Assembly (NCBI GenBank): GCA_002441055.1
Contig: DJWR01000072.1
Location: forward strand, 1-25,795
DNA length: 25,795 nucleotides
Direction of reading: 5' to 3'
DNA from: Caulobacteraceae bacterium UBA6225
Lineage (GTDB): Bacteria; Pseudomonadota; Alphaproteobacteria; Caulobacterales; Caulobacteraceae
In this document: positions 17,022 through 24,401 of the stretch, piece after piece
Layout of the letters: the number at the start of each line of letters is the position of its first letter
Numbering within the stretch: the stretch's first letter is position 1
Made by a program: the position numbers and the translations under genes
The notes under the pieces: model-generated
What the model saw: only the letters and a program-made list of their open reading frames with translations
Databases searched by the model: none
Told to the model about the DNA's origin: nothing

Positions 17022-18139
17022 ACCGAACCCGCATCGTCATGGCCGGCCAGGAGCCGGACGCAGAGCCCACCTATCTGATCCTGGACGAGCTGGGCTCGGT
17101 GGTGGGGCGTGGCATTCTGCCGGTGCAGGAGGCCTCGGCGCTTACGCCCATGCGCAATGTGCTGGTCATCCCCGGGGCTGAGGTCCTGGTCCGCTGGCTT
17201 CAGGTCAAGGCGGCCTCAGAACCCCAGGCTCGCGCCGCCGCGCTCGCCCTGCTGGAGGATCAGCTGACCAGCCCGGTCGGGGCGCATCTGGCGCTCGGTC
17301 CCGTGGAGGCCGACGGCCAGCGTCTTGTCGCCGTCCTGGCATCGAGCCGGATGCAGGCCTTGCTGGACAACGCCGCCCTGCATGGGATCGCGCCAGACCT
17401 GGTGATCCCCGACTGCCTGGCTCTGCCGGCCCCTGCTGAAGCGACCGATGGCGCGCCTGGGCTCGTGATGGCGGCTTTTGGCGGCCTCACGGCGGTCAGA
17501 GGTCAACGCCTCGCCCTTACGGCTGAGCCGGATCTGGTGACGGCCGTGATCGGCGAGCGTCCGGCCGAGGTCCTGGCTGGGCCGGCGCTGGAGCGGGCCT
17601 TGGCCGACATGGCGGCCAACCCGGCCGTCAACCTGCTGCAAGGGCCCTTTGATCCCAATCGGCGCGAGCCGCTGGGCGTCCGAGACCTGCGCCGCCCGGC
17701 CCTGCTGGTCCTGGCCCTTTTAGTGAGTCCCCTGATCCTTTGGGGCGCGCAGGCCGGGGCCGATCATGTGCGAGCCCGGCAGGCCGAAGACCGGGCCATG
17801 GCCAAGATTACAGCCCTGGCGCCGGAAGGGACCGTGATCACCGATCCGGCCATGCAGGCCCAGGCTCAGCTGGACGCGGTGAACCTCGCCTCGGGGGGCG
17901 GGGCCAGCGGCCTGGCCGCCCAGCTGTTCGCCGCTATCGAGCCCATGGATCAGGTCCAGGTCGAGAGCCTGATTGTGATGCCTGACGGCACGGCCCGGGC
18001 GGCCCTGAGCCATGCGGCCTATTCGGACGGCGAGGGGCTGGCCCAGGCCCTTCAGGCGGCCGGACTCGCCGTGCGGGTCGAGGGGTCGCGGGAAGAGGCT
18101 GGGCGGGTGATCAGCGACGTTATTCTGGGAGCACGGTGA
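17018..18139 (+). CDS. gspL: Type II secretion assembly protein GspL
   Basis: A 373-residue bitopic inner-membrane protein. The N-terminal cytoplasmic actin-like domain (about 1-210) recruits GspE. A transmembrane helix at about 222-242 (LLVLALLVSPLILWGA) follows, then a periplasmic ferredoxin-like domain (about 290-373) that pairs with GspM. Sequence identity to well-studied GspL is low by eye, but position, length and topology fit. ATG 17018 overlaps the gspK stop; an ATG at 17003 five codons earlier is the alternative. The stop runs into gspM. Confidence 0.85.
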   Translation: MNRTRIVMAGQEPDAEPTYLILDELGSVVGRGILPVQEASALTPMRNVLVIPGAEVLVRWLQVKAASEPQARAAALALLEDQLTSPVGAHLALGPVEADGQRLVAVLASSRMQALLDNAALHGIAPDLVIPDCLALPAPAEATDGAPGLVMAAFGGLTAVRGQRLALTAEPDLVTAVIGERPAEVLAGPALERALADMAANPAVNLLQGPFDPNRREPLGVRDLRRPALLVLALLVSPLILWGAQAGADHVRARQAEDRAMAKITALAPEGTVITDPAMQAQAQLDAVNLASGGGASGLAAQLFAAIEPMDQVQVESLIVMPDGTARAALSHAAYSDGEGLAQALQAAGLAVRVEGSREEAGRVISDVILGAR

Positions 18140-18612
18140 TGATCGACTGGTGGAGCGGCCGCAGCCGGCGCGAACAGGTTCTGCTGGGTGTGATGGGCGC
18201 CCTCGTGGCGGGCTTCCTGTTCTGGTTCGGCGTCGCGGCACCCTTGCGGGGCGCCGCTCAGGACGCCTCGGCGCATCTGACACGGGCGTTGGCCGATGAG
18301 GCGGTGGTCGATTCGGCCGTCGCGGAGATCGCCCGCCTGGGGGAAACCGCCCCGACCCGGTCCCGAACCGCATCCGTGGACAGTCTGGTCGCCGAAACCG
18401 CTGCGGCGGCGGGCCTGGAGGTGATCCGCATTGAGCCGGCGCCAGACGGCCAGGGAGTTCAGGCGGTGGTGTCGGGATCCAGCACCACAGTTCTACCCTG
18501 GATCGCCTTGCTGCAGGCCGAACACGCGATCGCCGCCCGTCATCTGACCTTGCTCAAGGGTGATGTAGGGATGCTCGATGTGGACGCCACCTTCGTGGGC
18601 GCCGCGCCATGA
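18139..18612 (+). CDS. gspM: Type II secretion assembly protein GspM
   Basis: A 157-residue bitopic protein with a short cytoplasmic N-terminus (WWSGRSRREQ), one transmembrane helix at about 16-36, a heptad-like stretch, and a ferredoxin-like periplasmic domain that binds GspL. ATG 18139 is seven bases after GGGAG and overlaps the gspL stop as TGATG; GTG 18136 one codon earlier is also possible. The family is weakly conserved, so the call leans on gene order and topology. Confidence 0.85.
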   Translation: MIDWWSGRSRREQVLLGVMGALVAGFLFWFGVAAPLRGAAQDASAHLTRALADEAVVDSAVAEIARLGETAPTRSRTASVDSLVAETAAAAGLEVIRIEPAPDGQGVQAVVSGSSTTVLPWIALLQAEHAIAARHLTLLKGDVGMLDVDATFVGAAP

Positions 18613-19340
18613 GTCGACTGAACCTGCCCCTGTCTTCGGCGACGCTGGTCGCCCTGTTCGCCGCCCTGGGTATGATCCTGATCCTCGCCGCCGCCCCCCT
18701 CAGTCTGGCCCTGTCTGGCCATGGGCCGGCCGCGGGGCTGAGCGCGGCCTCGGTGTCAGGGACGGTCTGGCGGGGACGGCTGACCGATGCGGCCTTTAGC
18801 GGCGTGCGCCTGGGGGATGTGAAGGTCGGGGTTTCGCCCCTGTCGCTCCTGGCCGCCCAGGTCCGGCTTGGCTTTGAGGGCGACGCGGCGCGTGGGGCCG
18901 TAAGCCTGGGACCCCGTCGTCTCCAGCTTTCGGATCTGCAGGCTGATCTGCCCCTATCGGCCCTGGCGCCGGACGCAGGCCTCGCCGCGCAGGTCGGCCT
19001 GACCGACTTCGACCTCGAGCTCCACAGCGGCGCTTGCCGCCGGGCAGGCGGCGAGGTGGTTCTGGAGCAGATCAGCCTGGCGGGTCTGGAACTCCCGGGC
19101 CTCAGACTTGCGGGAACCGCCGCCTGTGCGGAGGACGACCTTGTCATCCCCATGCAAGGTCAGGCTGAGGGGGTGGACGTGCAGGCCGATCTCCGCGCCA
19201 CGCCAGCCGGCGTCTATCAGGTTCATCTTATTTTGCGCACGACAAGGCCAGAGGTCGAGGCAGCCCTGACCGCAGCCGGCTATCGCCGGACCCTGGCGGG
19301 TTTTGAAACCACCCTGGCTGGACGGCTCGGTCTCAGCTGA
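18609..19340 (+). CDS. gspN: Type II secretion system protein GspN
   Basis: A 243-residue protein with one N-terminal membrane anchor (about 10-36) and a beta-rich periplasmic domain starting with SVSGTVWRGRLTDA, the typical T2SSN opening. Two cysteines (in SGACRR and AACAED) may form a disulfide. GspN occurs in only some secretons and its role is unsettled. It is the last gene of the rightward operon. It starts in the gspM stop (ATGA) and its 3' end overlaps the convergent peptidase gene by eight bases, leaving no room for a separate terminator. Confidence 0.88.
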   Translation: MSRLNLPLSSATLVALFAALGMILILAAAPLSLALSGHGPAAGLSAASVSGTVWRGRLTDAAFSGVRLGDVKVGVSPLSLLAAQVRLGFEGDAARGAVSLGPRRLQLSDLQADLPLSALAPDAGLAAQVGLTDFDLELHSGACRRAGGEVVLEQISLAGLELPGLRLAGTAACAEDDLVIPMQGQAEGVDVQADLRATPAGVYQVHLILRTTRPEVEAALTAAGYRRTLAGFETTLAGRLGLS

Positions 19341-20088
19341 GCCCGACCGGGCCATAGAGCCAGGTGATCCAGACGCCGATCGCCAGGAAGACGCCGAACG
19401 GCAGGGGCTGGTCAGTCTCGATAGTCCGGCCGCGCCAGCGCTGAATCCCCACATAGACCAGCCCCGAGGCGGCGCCGATCAACAGGACGCTTGGCAGGGC
19501 CAACGCCCCACACCAGGCGCCGCCCCCAGCCAGCAGATAGGCGTCGCCGCCCCCAAGCCCTTCGCGGCCCCGAAGTCTGCGATAGGCGAGGGCCAGCAGG
19601 CTGAGGCTGACAAAGCCTAGGCCAGCGCCCAGGGCGTGTTCGGCCAAGGTCCCCTGGGCGGCCGCCACGGCGAGCCCCGAGACAATCAGCGGCAAGGTCA
19701 ACATGCGGGGCAGCCAGAGGTGCTCGGCGTCAAGCAGGGCGAGCAGCAGCAATTGCCAGGCGAGCAAGGCGCCCAGGAAGCCCTGCGGGCCGGGATGGAC
19801 CAGCATCGACCAGAGGGCGAGCCCCGCACATCCCGCCTCCAGGGCGATGTAGCGCCGGGGGATGGCGGCGGAGCAGGTCCGGCATCGGCCGCGCAAAAAG
19901 ATGAAGGCGGCGATGGGAACCAGGTCCAGCGGCCCCAAGGTCCGGCCGCAGGATGGACAGGCCGAGCGAGCGAGTCCCACAGGCCGCCCCTCAGGCAGAC
20001 GAAGACTCATCAGCCCCACAAAGCTGCCGACAAACGGGCCGAGCAGAACCGCGGCGATCAACCAATTCAGGTCGGCTTGGTTGGGCAT
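19333..20088 (-). CDS. gspO: Prepilin peptidase / N-methyltransferase (GspO/PilD type)
   Basis: A 251-residue polytopic aspartyl protease that cleaves and N-methylates prepilins, here presumably GspG-K. The N-terminal cytoplasmic loop has two zinc-type pairs, CPSC and CRTC (about 44-47 and 69-72). The first catalytic Asp is in LLALLDAEHLWLP (about 119) and the second in GGGDAYLL (about 180), where the common Lys after the Asp motif is Tyr. At least six hydrophobic helices are visible. The ATG at 20088 has no clear Shine-Dalgarno. It lies 42 bases downstream of pstS on the same strand and converges on gspN. It may be co-expressed with pstS through the hairpin between them. Confidence 0.93.
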   Translation of the reverse strand: MPNQADLNWLIAAVLLGPFVGSFVGLMSLRLPEGRPVGLARSACPSCGRTLGPLDLVPIAAFIFLRGRCRTCSAAIPRRYIALEAGCAGLALWSMLVHPGPQGFLGALLAWQLLLLALLDAEHLWLPRMLTLPLIVSGLAVAAAQGTLAEHALGAGLGFVSLSLLALAYRRLRGREGLGGGDAYLLAGGGAWCGALALPSVLLIGAASGLVYVGIQRWRGRTIETDQPLPFGVFLAIGVWITWLYGPVGLS

Positions 20089-20099
20089 GGGGAAGGTGG

Positions 20100-20123
20100 C
20101 CGGCGGGGCTCAGGCCCCGCCGG
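20100..20123 (-). terminator. Hairpin between pstS-like gene and prepilin peptidase gene
   Basis: A perfect ten-base GC-rich stem (20100-20109 with 20114-20123) with a four-base loop sits just after the PstS stop. No T-run follows in the leftward direction, so termination is probably incomplete. It may balance high PstS against low peptidase expression. Confidence 0.55.
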
Positions 20124-20130
20124 GAAACCC

Positions 20131-21165
20131 TTAGTCGGGCCGCCCCATCACCGTCATCTGGGCGCCGGCCGACTTCATCGCCTCATGTTCCGGCGGCCGG
20201 AGCGGGATCAGGCCGCGTCCCTGCAGGTAGCCCCCACGGCCGGTGGCGGCGTCAGACACAAACTCGTCCACGAATTCCTGCAGCCCCAGGGTCACCCCTA
20301 CATGGGCCTTCTTCACATAGATGTAGATGGAGCGAGACAGGGGATAGGTCCCCTCGGCGATCGTCGCCACGGTCGGGGCGACGCCATCGATGGACATGGC
20401 TTTCACCTTGTCGCCGTTCTCGTCCAGGAAGGAATAGCCGAACACGCCCAGCGACCCCGGGGTCTTGGTCAGGGTCTGGACGATGGCGTTGTCATTCTCG
20501 CCGGAGTCGACCCAGCCTTCGCGGCGTAGGGGATGGGTCATCTGCTTGAATTCGTCAGAGTCCCGCTCCCGCAGGGCCCGGGCCGTCGGATAGGTCAGGG
20601 CTGACGCCTCGATCCCCAGTTCCACAAAGGCGTCGCGGGTGCCCGAGGTCGGGGGCGGGCCATAGACCAGGATCCGGTTGTCGGGCAGGCCCGGACCGAT
20701 CTCGTTCCAGTTGGTGTAGGGGTTGGGCACGAACTTGCCGCCGCGCAGCACATTGGCCCCGAGGGCGAGGTACAGATGCGGCAGACGGAAGGCGTAGTCA
20801 GGGCCATTCCGATCGGCGGCGATGACGATGCCGTCATAGCCCACCTTCAGCTCCACGATGTCACGGACGCCATTGGCCGCGCAGGTGTCGAACTCCGCCT
20901 GGGTCATCGCTCGCGAGGCGTTGGCGATATCCGGGAAGTTGTCGCCCACCCCGCTGCAGAACAGCTTGATGCCGCCGCCGGTCCCCAGGGACTCGACCTT
21001 GGGGGCCTTCATCCCGGTCTTGCGGCCGTAGTTTTCAGCCACCCGCGTGGCGAAGGGGAAAACGGTGGAGGAGCCGGCGGCCCACACATAGTCCCGCGCC
21101 GCATGCGCCTGGCCAGCGCCAGCCAGCACGCCCAGGGCGGCGCAGAGGCCCAGAAGCTTCTTCAT
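20131..21165 (-). CDS. pstS: Periplasmic phosphate-binding protein, PstS-like
   Basis: A 344-residue secreted solute-binding protein. The signal peptide is residues 1-22 (QAHA/ARDYV). Phosphate-binding motifs include AAGSSTVFPF at 29-38 and SLGTGGGIKLFCSG near 59-72. TSGTRDAF near 168-175 matches the PstS/SphX phosphate clamp. The start ATG 21165 has AGGAG seven bases before it. No pstC, pstA or pstB is nearby, so this is either a stand-alone binding protein that feeds a transporter encoded elsewhere or an extracellular/scavenging PstS-like protein. It ends in TAA followed by a strong hairpin. A half-matching Pho site is present upstream. Placement beside a Pho-boxed secreton supports a shared phosphate response. 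Confidence 0.9.
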   Translation of the reverse strand: MKKLLGLCAALGVLAGAGQAHAARDYVWAAGSSTVFPFATRVAENYGRKTGMKAPKVESLGTGGGIKLFCSGVGDNFPDIANASRAMTQAEFDTCAANGVRDIVELKVGYDGIVIAADRNGPDYAFRLPHLYLALGANVLRGGKFVPNPYTNWNEIGPGLPDNRILVYGPPPTSGTRDAFVELGIEASALTYPTARALRERDSDEFKQMTHPLRREGWVDSGENDNAIVQTLTKTPGSLGVFGYSFLDENGDKVKAMSIDGVAPTVATIAEGTYPLSRSIYIYVKKAHVGVTLGLQEFVDEFVSDAATGRGGYLQGRGLIPLRPPEHEAMKSAGAQMTVMGRPD

Positions 21166-21339
21166 CGCAATTCTCCTCGCTCGTTCATGGGGGAAGGCGC
21201 GTGCCCGGCGGATTGGTTTGTCATTACCATCCGCCAGCCATTGTCTGCGAGCGGGATCGGCCGGCCAGGGCCAAAGGCCGCCGGGGCTCGTCCTGATCAG
21301 CCAGGGGCCTTCCTTCGCGGTTCATTGTGCCGTTGGCGG

Positions 21340-21357
21340 ATGACAGTTTTCCCACGG
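21340..21357 (-). promoter_or_regulatory. Partial Pho-box candidate upstream of pstS-like gene
   Basis: Read leftward, CCGTGGG, AAAA, CTGTCAT spans 21357-21340: one exact PhoB half-site, a poor one 11 bases before it, and an A-only spacer. It is about 175 bases before the start codon. A second near half-site (TTGTCAT on the plus strand, 21219-21225) lies closer. Much weaker than the two boxes at 4175 and 8550. Confidence 0.3.
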
Positions 21358-21360
21358 CTC

Positions 21361-21379
21361 CACAAGTCGATGGCTTGTG
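21361..21379 (-). terminator. Small stem-loop at the end of the pmbA-cysQ-DUF4170 operon
   Basis: CACAAG (21361-21366) and CTTGTG (21374-21379) pair around a seven-base loop immediately after the DUF4170 stop. There is no T-run. It could be a weak terminator, or an operator-like dyad given its place next to the Pho half-site. Confidence 0.3.
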
Positions 21380-21383
21380 TCGT

Positions 21384-21626
21384 TCAGCCGCCGGGCTTTT
21401 CCCCATCCAGATGGGGGTCCAGCAGCTTGTGGGCGTGGATGATGAAGTAACGCATCAGGGCGTTGTCCACCGTGGCCAGGGCCTTGGAGCGCCAGACCGA
21501 GAGCGCCTCTTCATAGGTGGCATAGGCGCCGACCAGGTCGATCTTGGAGGGGTCGCGGAAACGAACGTGCTCCACTTCCTCCAGTTCGCCGCCAATGACG
21601 ATGTGCAACAGCTGTTTATCGGGCAT
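21384..21626 (-). CDS. DUF4170 domain protein
   Basis: A small soluble protein of 80 residues without signal or membrane segment. The core HIVIGGELEEVEHVRFRDP, the segment LVGAYATYEEALSVWRSKA and the closing DNALMRYFIIHAHKLLDP are the DUF4170 pattern, a family mostly restricted to alphaproteobacteria with no assigned function. ATG 21626 has GAGG five bases upstream and begins seven bases after the cysQ-like stop, so it is the third gene of the leftward operon. The regular link to a CysQ-like phosphatase may hint at a shared pathway (inference). Confidence 0.85.
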   Translation of the reverse strand: MPDKQLLHIVIGGELEEVEHVRFRDPSKIDLVGAYATYEEALSVWRSKALATVDNALMRYFIIHAHKLLDPHLDGEKPGG

Positions 21627-21633
21627 GGAATCC

Positions 21634-22443
21634 TCAGATGAGGGCGTTGTTTGGAAGGGCGATATGCGAGACGCGCTCCAGGATCAATGGGGCCAATCGC
21701 GGCGCCGCGCAAAGCAGGCTCAGCTGCGCCGGAATCTGTCCATTATAGGCGAAACCGCGCCCCAGATGGTCGCCGCAATAGGCGCCAGCCTCCCGGGCCA
21801 CCAGGTCGGCCGCGGCCAGGTCCCAGTCGGCCTTCGCCACCAGGGCCAGCGCCGCGTCGAACTGGCCTGAAGCCACCAGGCACATGCGATAGGCCGTGGA
21901 GTTGCGGGACTCCACCCGCATGGGCGGCCAGGCCTGGGGCCAGGACGGATGATCGAACATCCGCTGATCCCCCACCATGCCGCAACCGTCCAGCCGCCCT
22001 GTCAGGGCCGGTACGATGAGGGAGCCGTTAAGCTTGGCGCCGCCGCCAGCCAGGGCGGTGTAAACCTCGCCCACCTGCGGGGCATAGACGACTCCGGCGA
22101 TCGGCTGGCCGTCCTCGACCACCGCCACCGAGATCACCCACCAGGGCTTGTCCTTCATATAGGCCCGGGTGCCGTCGATGGGGTCGACCACGAAGACGCG
22201 GCGCCGATGAAGGCGCACCAGGTCGTCGGCCGTCTCCTCAGACAGCCAGCCATAGTCGGGGCGGGCCTGCCCGAGCTTGGTCTTCAAAAGGGTGTCGGTG
22301 GCGAAGTCGGCGTTGGTGACCGGAGAGTTGCCTTCCTTGAAGGCGATCTTCAGCCCCCGGGCCCGCAGGTCCAGGGCCAGGGTCCCGGCCTCCACCGCGG
22401 CGGCGACCAGAAGCTCCAGATCCTGGGCGGGGGTGGGGCTCAC
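21634..22443 (-). CDS. cysQ: 3'(2'),5'-bisphosphate nucleotidase CysQ-like, inositol-monophosphatase family
   Basis: A 269-residue member of the lithium-sensitive, magnesium-dependent phosphatase family. Metal ligands are visible as SEET (about 68-71) and DPIDGT (about 86-91), and the C-terminal WDLAAADLVAREAGA supplies the third aspartate. CysQ proteins convert PAP to AMP, removing the by-product of sulfate assimilation; inositol or histidinol phosphatase activity cannot be excluded by eye. The start is GTG 22443, overlapping the stop of pmbA as GTGA. It is the middle gene of pmbA-cysQ-DUF4170. Confidence 0.85.
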   Translation of the reverse strand: MSPTPAQDLELLVAAAVEAGTLALDLRARGLKIAFKEGNSPVTNADFATDTLLKTKLGQARPDYGWLSEETADDLVRLHRRRVFVVDPIDGTRAYMKDKPWWVISVAVVEDGQPIAGVVYAPQVGEVYTALAGGGAKLNGSLIVPALTGRLDGCGMVGDQRMFDHPSWPQAWPPMRVESRNSTAYRMCLVASGQFDAALALVAKADWDLAAADLVAREAGAYCGDHLGRGFAYNGQIPAQLSLLCAAPRLAPLILERVSHIALPNNALI

Positions 22444-23780
22444 TTTCCAGCGATCGCCAGGGCGTCGATCAGCAGGGACGGCGCATTGGAAGACCCTCGG
22501 ATCTCGAGATCCGAGCCCGGGACGAGGCGGGCGTACATCTCGATCAGATTACCCGCCACGGTGATCTCGCTGACCGGATAGGCCAGTTCCCCGTCCTCGA
22601 ACCAGAAGCCCGAACAGCCCACCGACCAGTCGCCGGTATTGCCGTTCAGGGACGGACCGAACATGGAGGTGATCAGCAGGCCCTTGCCGGCGCTGCGCAT
22701 CAGGCTCGCCTGGTCCTCAGTTCCGGGCTGAAGGGTCAGGTTGGAGACCCCGACGCCGGGGGGACCCGCGAGGCCTCGCGAGGCGTGTCCCGTGGTCTCC
22801 AGGCCCAGCTGCCGGGCGGAACTTGAGTTAAGCAGCCAGGTGGTGAGCACGCCCTTGTCGATGAGGTCCATGGCCTGGGTCGCCACGCCTTCGTCGTCAA
22901 AGGGGCTGGAGCCCAGGCCCCGGGGCCGGTGGGGGTCGTCAGTGATGGTGACGCCGGGCGCGAACACCGGCTGGCTGAGCTTGTCCTTCAGGAAGGAGGA
23001 GCCCCGGGCGATAGAGGGCCCGGCGATGGCGTTGATCATCGGGCTGATGATCGACATGGCCAGGCGATTTTCGAAGATCACAGGCGCGGTGGTCGAGCCG
23101 ATCTTGCGCGAGCCCAGCCGTGCGGCGGCCCGGCGGCCGGCCTCTGTCCCGATGCCCTCGGGCCCCGGCAGATCGGCGTGCCAACGCACGGAGCGGCCAT
23201 CATAGCCGGTCTCCATGGTCTCTCCGTCCCCGGCGATAGCCGAGGCCCCCAGGGAGAAGCCCGACGCCTTATGGGCGCCGACGAAGCCATGGCTGGTGGC
23301 GATCAGCCACTTGGCGGTGGACCATCCCGCCGTAGCGCCGTCGGAATTGACCACACCCTTGACCGCGCGGGCGGCGGCCTCGGCGGCGCGGGCGCGGTCT
23401 TCCAGCGTCTCGGGGGACAGTTCGGTGGGATCGTAGAGGTCGAGGTCCAGGTGCGGCCCCTTGGCCAGGCGCTCGACCGGCGCGAAGCCGGCATAGGGGT
23501 CCTCAGGCGCCAGCCTCGCCATGGCGACGGCGCGATCGACGAGTTTGGACAGGGCCTCAGGGGAGAGATCTGAGCCCGACACCGTGGCCTGGCGCTGGCC
23601 GACAAAGACCCGCAGGCCCAGATCGCGGCTTTCCTCGCGCTCCACCTCTTCGAGGTCGCCGGCGCGCACTGAGATGGATAGGGACTGGCGTTCGGCGGTG
23701 ACGGCCTCGGCCGCATCGGCGCCGGCCTTGCGGGCGGCGACGATCAGCTCGGCGAGCAGGTTTTGATCCATGCCTGCCAT
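22440..23780 (-). CDS. pmbA: TldD/PmbA-family protein, TldE (PmbA) subunit type
   Basis: A 446-residue protein of peptidase family U62. The N-terminal domain shows SISVRAGDLEEVEREESRDL and the GLRVFVGQRQATVSGSDLSP stretch. The C-terminal beta-barrel has GSSPFDDEGVATQAMDLIDKGVL, the DDEG/T motif of PmbA. There is no HExxxH zinc site, which distinguishes TldE/PmbA from the catalytic TldD partner; no tldD is in the window. The TldD/E pair trims modified peptides and unfolded chains in the cytoplasm. ATG 23780 has GAGG eight bases before it. It is the first gene of the leftward operon and is coupled to the cysQ-like gene. Confidence 0.92.
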   Translation of the reverse strand: MAGMDQNLLAELIVAARKAGADAAEAVTAERQSLSISVRAGDLEEVEREESRDLGLRVFVGQRQATVSGSDLSPEALSKLVDRAVAMARLAPEDPYAGFAPVERLAKGPHLDLDLYDPTELSPETLEDRARAAEAAARAVKGVVNSDGATAGWSTAKWLIATSHGFVGAHKASGFSLGASAIAGDGETMETGYDGRSVRWHADLPGPEGIGTEAGRRAAARLGSRKIGSTTAPVIFENRLAMSIISPMINAIAGPSIARGSSFLKDKLSQPVFAPGVTITDDPHRPRGLGSSPFDDEGVATQAMDLIDKGVLTTWLLNSSSARQLGLETTGHASRGLAGPPGVGVSNLTLQPGTEDQASLMRSAGKGLLITSMFGPSLNGNTGDWSVGCSGFWFEDGELAYPVSEITVAGNLIEMYARLVPGSDLEIRGSSNAPSLLIDALAIAGK

Positions 23781-23821
23781 ATGGCGAACCTCAGGCTATG
23801 GGGCAAGCGCGCCGGACGGCT

Positions 23822-24223
23822 TCAGGCGATGGCGAAGAACAGCAGGGCGACGCCGGCGAAGACGTAGGAGATCCAGGTCAGGGTGACGCCGATGGCCCGG
23901 GGGAACGACGCCCCGCCGCTCTGCGACAGGCCGATGGCGTGCATCACCCGGCCTGAGAACAGGACAAGACCGGCCAGATGAACCGCCAGGGGCGGCGCCT
24001 CCACCAGGGCCAGGACGCCGATAGCGATCAGGCCAGCGGGGATATATTCGGTGGCGTTGCCGAAGGCCCGGATAGCCTGGGCGAGTTCGGGGATGCCATC
24101 ATCGCCAAAGGCGACCTTGTGACGCTGGCGCTGGCGGACCACCAGCAGGGAGAGGGTCAGCAGGAGGAAGAGGTGGAGGCCGGTCCAGAGCGCCGCGGCG
24201 TGTCCTGATGTGACCAGATTCAT
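23822..24223 (-). CDS. MAPEG-family membrane protein
   Basis: A 133-residue integral membrane protein with four hydrophobic helices. It matches the bacterial MAPEG (glutathione/eicosanoid-metabolism-like) family by RAFGNATEYIPAGLIAIGVL and the closing SGRVMHAIGLS. The ATG at 24223 has AGGGAAGG six bases upstream; a longer frame to 24340 is not needed. Enzymatic activity in bacterial members is mostly unproven. It ends 41 bases before pmbA and could be transcribed with it or independently. It is divergent from the EamA-type gene; the gap of about 180 bases presumably carries both promoters, but no clear consensus was recognised. Confidence 0.85.
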   Translation of the reverse strand: MNLVTSGHAAALWTGLHLFLLLTLSLLVVRQRQRHKVAFGDDGIPELAQAIRAFGNATEYIPAGLIAIGVLALVEAPPLAVHLAGLVLFSGRVMHAIGLSQSGGASFPRAIGVTLTWISYVFAGVALLFFAIA

Positions 24224-24401
24224 GAATGACCTTCCCTGACGCCCCGCGCCCCCGCGCAAGGCCCGCAGTTGGACTTTGAAAATGGCCCCAGGGCAAGGGG
24301 CAAGGGCGTAGCCTGGGGCGCTGTCAGCCTCCCCGTGCATGGACAGGAGCCGCCACGCAGGTCACATGGCGCGGCGTTCCCGCCCATCGCAGTTCCCGTC
24401 C

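Noticed and set aside
24322..24328. Single CTGTCAG heptamer between the MAPEG and EamA-type genes
   Set aside because: Only one half-site with no partner at 11 or 22 bases; expected by chance.
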